9,881 bases of DNA from an uncultured Clostridiaceae bacterium. GTDB taxonomy: Bacteria; Bacillota; Clostridia; Lachnospirales; Lachnospiraceae. Location: contig CAMWMT010000056.1 in the NCBI GenBank assembly GCA_947175375.1, positions 1 through 9,881 of the forward strand. The letters are read 5' to 3'. A model generated the notes under the pieces. The model did not search any database. It had not been told where the DNA came from and saw only the letters and a list, made by a program, of their open reading frames with translations. Of this stretch, positions 6,273-9,881 are shown piece after piece (the stretch's first letter is position 1; each line of letters starts with the position of its first letter). A program made the translations under genes and the position numbers.

Positions 6273-8038
6273 TAGAAATCCCTCCTGTTTTCGTAGCTGA
6301 TGATCAATCCTGTATATCCGTTTATACCATCTACGTTTCCTCTGGCTGTATACTGCCAGAATTTGCACGCTCCGGTATAAGTAAGATTCGTATTGTATTC
6401 TGCCACCCACAGCGGGGTATCCATAAGTTCCTCCATGACCAGACAATCGGACATCCAGTCCGCTTCAGCATGAAGCACCGGTGTATATCCATTTTCCGTT
6501 ATCGTCTGACAAAACGCACGAATACATGCCATCCGGGCAGACGATTCCAGTTCATCGGCTCTGCCGTTATGCTCCGGATTCGCATAAGCAGCTGTAACTG
6601 CAATGGGGGTTTTCAGTCCATACTCCTTTGCCATACTTATTACAGCTTCTGCCTCTTCAACGGCTTCCCCGACAGTAACCGCCTGTGAGAATACCGAAAG
6701 CATCACTTCAAGGCCTGCTGCCTGTGCGCCCTTGATATTCTCTTTTGCACGACTGTCCATTATGATTCTGCCCTTATCCGCATCCCTGTATGCACACTGA
6801 ATTACTGCAAAATCCAGCCTTGCTTCCGATACTTTTTCCCAGTCAATCTCTCCATTTTCTTCAGTAACCTCAATACCTGCCTGACTGATCAGTACACCGT
6901 TTTCGTCAAATTCATAACGGATTCCCTGTATGACCTGCATACCTGTCACTTTATTTCCATCCTGGTCAAAATAAAACGTCTCTCCATCCAGAACCTGCCA
7001 GCCATAATAGATGTATTCCCCGGTCCCGACAAATTCCTGCATCATGACCGGCACCTTTTCTTCCATGACCACGGTTCTTACAGCTGCCACTCTTCCAATA
7101 TCCACAGCTTTCAGATGTTTCAATTCGGAAGGTGCACCTTCCATAGCAAATATGCCCTGATAACGAACATGAAATTCATATTCTGTACTGCCGTCCTCTT
7201 TTCTGACTTCCACACAGTCTACACTGACCACTTCATATCCATCTTCAGCACTATAATCCAAAATCCGGAGAGCCAGTTTCTCATTGTTTACGCCTAATGT
7301 GACGTTCGCATTACAGTATTTGTACTCATACCAGATGCCATTTTCATATGCGTATTTTATGTCACCAGCATTATTCACATACAGTGAGGGAGTGATTTCC
7401 TCTTTTTTTATGATCTGATAAGAATTCGGATCGTTTTCATCTACAATGGATTCTACATATCTGTCCTCCATGATCTCTTCTTTACGGGATGGAACAAATC
7501 CAACCGTATCCTTCGGCGGAACATCCGAAGAGCTGTATATCTTTTGAATGCGGATGCCTGATGGATGATTCTCTGTTACCTCTTTTTTCGTATTCGTATC
7601 CCGATTCCCGGCTACGAGCGTTTCTTTCGGTACTGCTTCTGAACGATTCCTTTCCAACGCATCTGATGCTTTGGGCCCTTTCGGGGCTTCCATCGCTGTC
7701 GACTCCTTTTCTGCCTCTCTTTTATCTTTCGGCAGTTCCTCAAAGGTCTCAGCCGATTCGAAAACCTGATCGCTCTTCTGCTCTCTATCCGGACTCTCCA
7801 TGGAATCTTTGATCTGCCCAGAAGTAGACCCTCTTTCCTGTTCTCTGTCCGAGCTCTCTATTATCTCTACATCTGCAGACGGAGCCTTCTTGTCTGAAGA
7901 CTCCGCATATTGTTCATTCTCCGTCAAATTTTCCTGCTGTATCTGTTCTGTCTGCATTGATCGGATACCAGCACAGCCGGCCACTGTCGCAGTTCCCACA
8001 CAGATAGTCATCAGAAAATAAGCTACTTTACTTTTCAT
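6272..8038 (-). CDS. Lipoprotein with a cell-wall-binding repeat and a degenerate GH25 (lysozyme-like) domain
   Basis: The 588-residue protein begins with a lipoprotein signal (MKSKVAYFLM..., lipobox VAGC, Cys22), so it should be anchored on the outer face of the membrane. Residues 30-160 are a hydrophilic, Glu/Ser/Lys-rich, probably disordered spacer with a repeated ESxDREQ motif. Residues 165-335 are a folded region I do not recognise. Residues 342-385 resemble a choline/cell-wall-binding repeat (GWQVLDGETFYFDQDGNKVT). Residues 387-588 align by eye with GH25 muramidases: IDWEKV, DFAVIQCAYR, ENIKGAQAAGLEV, FSQAVT, LWVAEY and FWQYTARGNVDGI. However, the usual 'GID' acid is E390, the DxE pair is T482 and A484, and the late VDLN Asp is G577. 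It is therefore probably a non-hydrolytic peptidoglycan-binding protein. The start overlaps the upstream PrsA-like gene (ATGA), with GGGAG just before it. The role is unknown. Confidence 0.85.
   Translation of the reverse strand: MKSKVAYFLMTICVGTATVAGCAGIRSMQTEQIQQENLTENEQYAESSDKKAPSADVEIIESSDREQERGSTSGQIKDSMESPDREQKSDQVFESAETFEELPKDKREAEKESTAMEAPKGPKASDALERNRSEAVPKETLVAGNRDTNTKKEVTENHPSGIRIQKIYSSSDVPPKDTVGFVPSRKEEIMEDRYVESIVDENDPNSYQIIKKEEITPSLYVNNAGDIKYAYENGIWYEYKYCNANVTLGVNNEKLALRILDYSAEDGYEVVSVDCVEVRKEDGSTEYEFHVRYQGIFAMEGAPSELKHLKAVDIGRVAAVRTVVMEEKVPVMMQEFVGTGEYIYYGWQVLDGETFYFDQDGNKVTGMQVIQGIRYEFDENGVLISQAGIEVTEENGEIDWEKVSEARLDFAVIQCAYRDADKGRIIMDSRAKENIKGAQAAGLEVMLSVFSQAVTVGEAVEEAEAVISMAKEYGLKTPIAVTAAYANPEHNGRADELESSARMACIRAFCQTITENGYTPVLHAEADWMSDCLVMEELMDTPLWVAEYNTNLTYTGACKFWQYTARGNVDGINGYTGLIISYENRRDF
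7778..7858 (-). repeat. Two-copy ESxDREQ repeat in the lipoprotein spacer
   Basis: Residues 61-67 (ESSDREQ) and 81-87 (ESPDREQ) of the lipoprotein are near-identical and exactly 60 bases apart. The coding DNA is also similar between copies, which suggests a small tandem duplication in the disordered linker. Confidence 0.55.
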
Positions 8039-9117
8039 TCTTCTCCCTCTGCCGGTTCCTGTTCTGTATCTTCTGTCTCTACCATCTCATCTTCAACGTC
8101 CTCTACCTCAGGCGTACTGAATATCCTTTCAAATGTCAGAGTCTGAATCAGTTCATCATGAACTGAAATCTCCGTCTCTTCAAAAAGAGGTGTATACCAC
8201 TCGGTATAAGCATTCTGTTCCCGTTGGGACAGTTCATTCTCTTTTGCTGTCTCTGTCGCTTCCTCATCAAAGGTACTTTCCATACAGACAATATAATAAC
8301 TGCTCTCCGTCTCGATAACCTCTGAAAATTCTCCTTCAGAAAGCGCATCCGCTGCACTCTGCACTGCCTCATCCAGATAGTTGTCATCCCTTCCATAGGT
8401 CATGGAAGACGCAGTCATCTCCTGTGCTTCCGCTGCGGCATACAGATCCCCGCTTTCCTTCGCATCTGCAAGAATGGTTTCCATCTGTGTCCTTTTCTCC
8501 GCGAGCTCTTCTTCTGTCAGTTCCGTCTCATTGCCCTCTTCATCTACTGTACCAGCAATGGAACTCACCACATAGGAGATCCGCTTCTGTGCCACAGACT
8601 CCGGATCTATTTCCGTATCTATTGTAGCGGCACGGTTCTCATAAACTCTGGTCTGAAGTGTCATAAGCTCGAGTACATGTGTGACCGTTGCTTCATCCGC
8701 AGACATGGCCTTCAGCGCTTTACTGTCATTCGCTGCAAGAAATGCTCTGGCCGCCTCTGCTGCCTGATTCTTCTCTTCCTCTGTCAGAGAAACACCAATC
8801 TCTTCTGCATGTGCTTCCACCACATAATATTCCTGCAGAGTATCCACGACCGTATCTCTTACTGTGATGCCATAGGGCGTGCCCAGTCCCATCAGGTCCT
8901 GATTCATAAAGTCCTCTCCAAAAAAGGCTCCATACATTCCCTGTATCTGCATTTGCTGATAGCGCAGATAGAAATTCACTTCACCCAGTGGAACAGATAC
9001 TCCGCCCACATTCATTGCTTCTGCCGTGCTGTTCAGTTTATTGCTTCCGGAGCATCCGGTGAGTGCTGTCGTCATCACAAACAGAAAAACCAGTAATCCT
9101 GCCATGTTCCTTCTCAT
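8035..9117 (-). CDS. PrsA/SurA-like lipoprotein foldase (parvulin-like)
   Basis: A 360-residue lipoprotein with a signal peptide and lipobox LTGC (Cys22). Residues 36-165 resemble a SurA/PrsA N-terminal chaperone domain (GGVSVPLGEVNFYLRY; EEIGVSLTEEEKNQ). Residues 175-285 have the layout of a PpiC/parvulin domain (ISYVVSS ... EEELAEKRTQMETILADAK ... GDLYAAAEA ... ALSEGEFSEVIETESSYYIV). The C-terminal 30 residues are Glu/Asp-rich. PrsA proteins help secreted proteins fold at the membrane-wall interface. The parvulin histidines expected at the 'hIlv' and 'yHiik' positions are S181/Y182 and Y274/Y275 here, so proline isomerase activity is doubtful and a holdase role is more likely (inference). 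The start has GGAGG about 10 bases upstream. The stop overlaps the next lipoprotein gene (ATGA). It is a paralogue of the truncated gene before it. Confidence 0.85.
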   Translation of the reverse strand: MRRNMAGLLVFLFVMTTALTGCSGSNKLNSTAEAMNVGGVSVPLGEVNFYLRYQQMQIQGMYGAFFGEDFMNQDLMGLGTPYGITVRDTVVDTLQEYYVVEAHAEEIGVSLTEEEKNQAAEAARAFLAANDSKALKAMSADEATVTHVLELMTLQTRVYENRAATIDTEIDPESVAQKRISYVVSSIAGTVDEEGNETELTEEELAEKRTQMETILADAKESGDLYAAAEAQEMTASSMTYGRDDNYLDEAVQSAADALSEGEFSEVIETESSYYIVCMESTFDEEATETAKENELSQREQNAYTEWYTPLFEETEISVHDELIQTLTFERIFSTPEVEDVEDEMVETEDTEQEPAEGEE

Positions 9118-9175
9118 AATCCATTTTCCTCCTGAAATTGTTGCATTATCTTTTGATTATAAACTTTTTTTATAT

Positions 9176-9881
9176 TCAGAGCAACTCTTTTAATACAATT
9201 TCCACATCTACCTGGTCCAGAACCTCCTGATGGAGCTCTATATCAGCTTCTGCTCTCCACTCTTCATAGATCCGCTCGAACTCTTCTTCTCTTGCCTGCT
9301 CTGTCAGATGTTCCCTCCAGTAATTCGTTCCATCTTCATCATAGTCACTGGTATGCTGTACGAGGAACCATCCTTCTTCCGTCTGAACCGGATCAGAGAT
9401 CCCTCCTACCTCCAGAAGTCTCGCGGCGTCCAGCATCAGCGGCTCCTGGCTGTCACCTTCATTGCTGATTCCTACACTGGCCTCGATCGGAGTAAGTCCA
9501 ATGGCCTCCGCTGCTTCTTTCAGGTTCCCGCTTTCTCTTGCAGTCTCACACAGCTCCTCTGCCACCCTGGTACGCCGCTCAATCTCTTCCTCCGAATACG
9601 GCTCCAGATTACCTTCCGCATCCCAGAGTCCCGTGGTGGATATGAGTACATAACAGATCCCTTCCCTGTGTATCGCCTCTTCAGAGATCTCCGGCTCATA
9701 GTCCGCCACACAAGCCTCTGCCGTCAGAAGCGACAATTCTCTCTCCGACAATCTGTCATAGACAAACGCTTCATCCGCACCCGCGTATTGAAGAAGCTTT
9801 TCATGGTAATTGTTCATAAAGGAAGCTGCCCGCTCCGTAATCTCCTGTTCTTTTTCCTCATCCAGAGCAACACCGTATTCT
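9176..9881 (-). CDS. PrsA/SurA-like foldase, 5' end outside the window
   Basis: The frame stays open to the window edge: 21 residues (EYGVALDEEKEQEITERAAS...) precede the first internal Met at 9817, which has no ribosome binding site, so the true start lies beyond 9881. The visible 234 residues contain part of a SurA-type helical domain and a parvulin-like domain (ICYVLIS ... EEEIERRTRVAEELCETARE ... GNLKEAAEAIGL ... EVGGISDPVQTEEGWFLV). It matches the neighbouring 8035-9117 product throughout: the phrases DEEGN/DAEGN, TEEELAEKRT/SEEEIERRTR, ESGDLYAAAEA/ESGNLKEAAEA and the late YTEW/YEEW correspond. It is very likely a secreted or lipid-anchored foldase from a tandem duplication. The catalytic histidines are again absent. 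About 58 bases without a terminator separate it from the next gene, which suggests one operon. Confidence 0.8.
   Translation of the reverse strand, partial: EYGVALDEEKEQEITERAASFMNNYHEKLLQYAGADEAFVYDRLSERELSLLTAEACVADYEPEISEEAIHREGICYVLISTTGLWDAEGNLEPYSEEEIERRTRVAEELCETARESGNLKEAAEAIGLTPIEASVGISNEGDSQEPLMLDAARLLEVGGISDPVQTEEGWFLVQHTSDYDEDGTNYWREHLTEQAREEEFERIYEEWRAEADIELHQEVLDQVDVEIVLKELL

Noticed and set aside
6273..6446. 58-residue N-terminal extension of PncB
   Set aside because: It lies inside the upstream lipoprotein gene, lacks a ribosome binding site and has no family similarity; the start at 6272 has GGAGGG at 7 bases.
9176..9817. Complete 213-residue protein starting at 9817
   Set aside because: The frame continues open upstream to the window edge with residues matching the paralogue, and the Met at 9817 has no ribosome binding site, so it is internal.

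Overview
The window most likely comes from a spore-forming Gram-positive anaerobe of the class Clostridia, probably Lachnospiraceae-like. The evidence is a SpoVT regulator, several lipoboxes with short Gram-positive signal peptides, strong GGAGG-type ribosome binding sites, a GH25-type domain with a cell-wall-binding repeat, and a tRNA-Gln without an encoded CCA. Genus is inference. Every gene I can support lies on the minus strand, so gene order below runs from right to left.

Right part (9881 to 4815) is an apparent operon: a 5'-truncated PrsA-like foldase, a second, paralogous PrsA-like lipoprotein, a 588-residue lipoprotein with one cell-wall-binding repeat and a degenerate GH25 lysozyme-like domain, and nicotinate phosphoribosyltransferase (pncB). 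The last three are joined by a stop/start overlap of ATGA and then one of TAATG, so translation is probably coupled. The first three products would act outside the membrane. PncB is a cytoplasmic NAD-salvage enzyme and is an odd companion. spoVT (4711 to 4163) follows, probably with its own promoter.

Middle part (4162 to 3540) is non-coding apart from a tRNA. It holds a plus-strand hairpin plus T-run with no plus-strand gene to serve, a 9-bp inverted repeat around an extended -10 box (together a candidate small RNA), a well-formed promoter, tRNA-Gln(CTG), two tandem intrinsic terminators, and then a candidate promoter containing a short dyad.

Left part (3530 to 1) is a restriction operon: a small helix-turn-helix protein, the full type I restriction subunit HsdR with an N-terminal DUF4145/HEPN-like domain, and the first 16 codons of an unidentified gene. 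Both junctions are ATGA overlaps. The hsdM and hsdS genes needed for a working type I system are not in the window and would be expected further left.

The points most worth checking are: loss of all the expected catalytic acids in the GH25-like lipoprotein; loss of the parvulin histidines in both PrsA-like proteins; an intact RNxxxH motif in the HEPN-like domain of HsdR; and the plus-strand RNA candidate, which has four mutually exclusive pairing segments.
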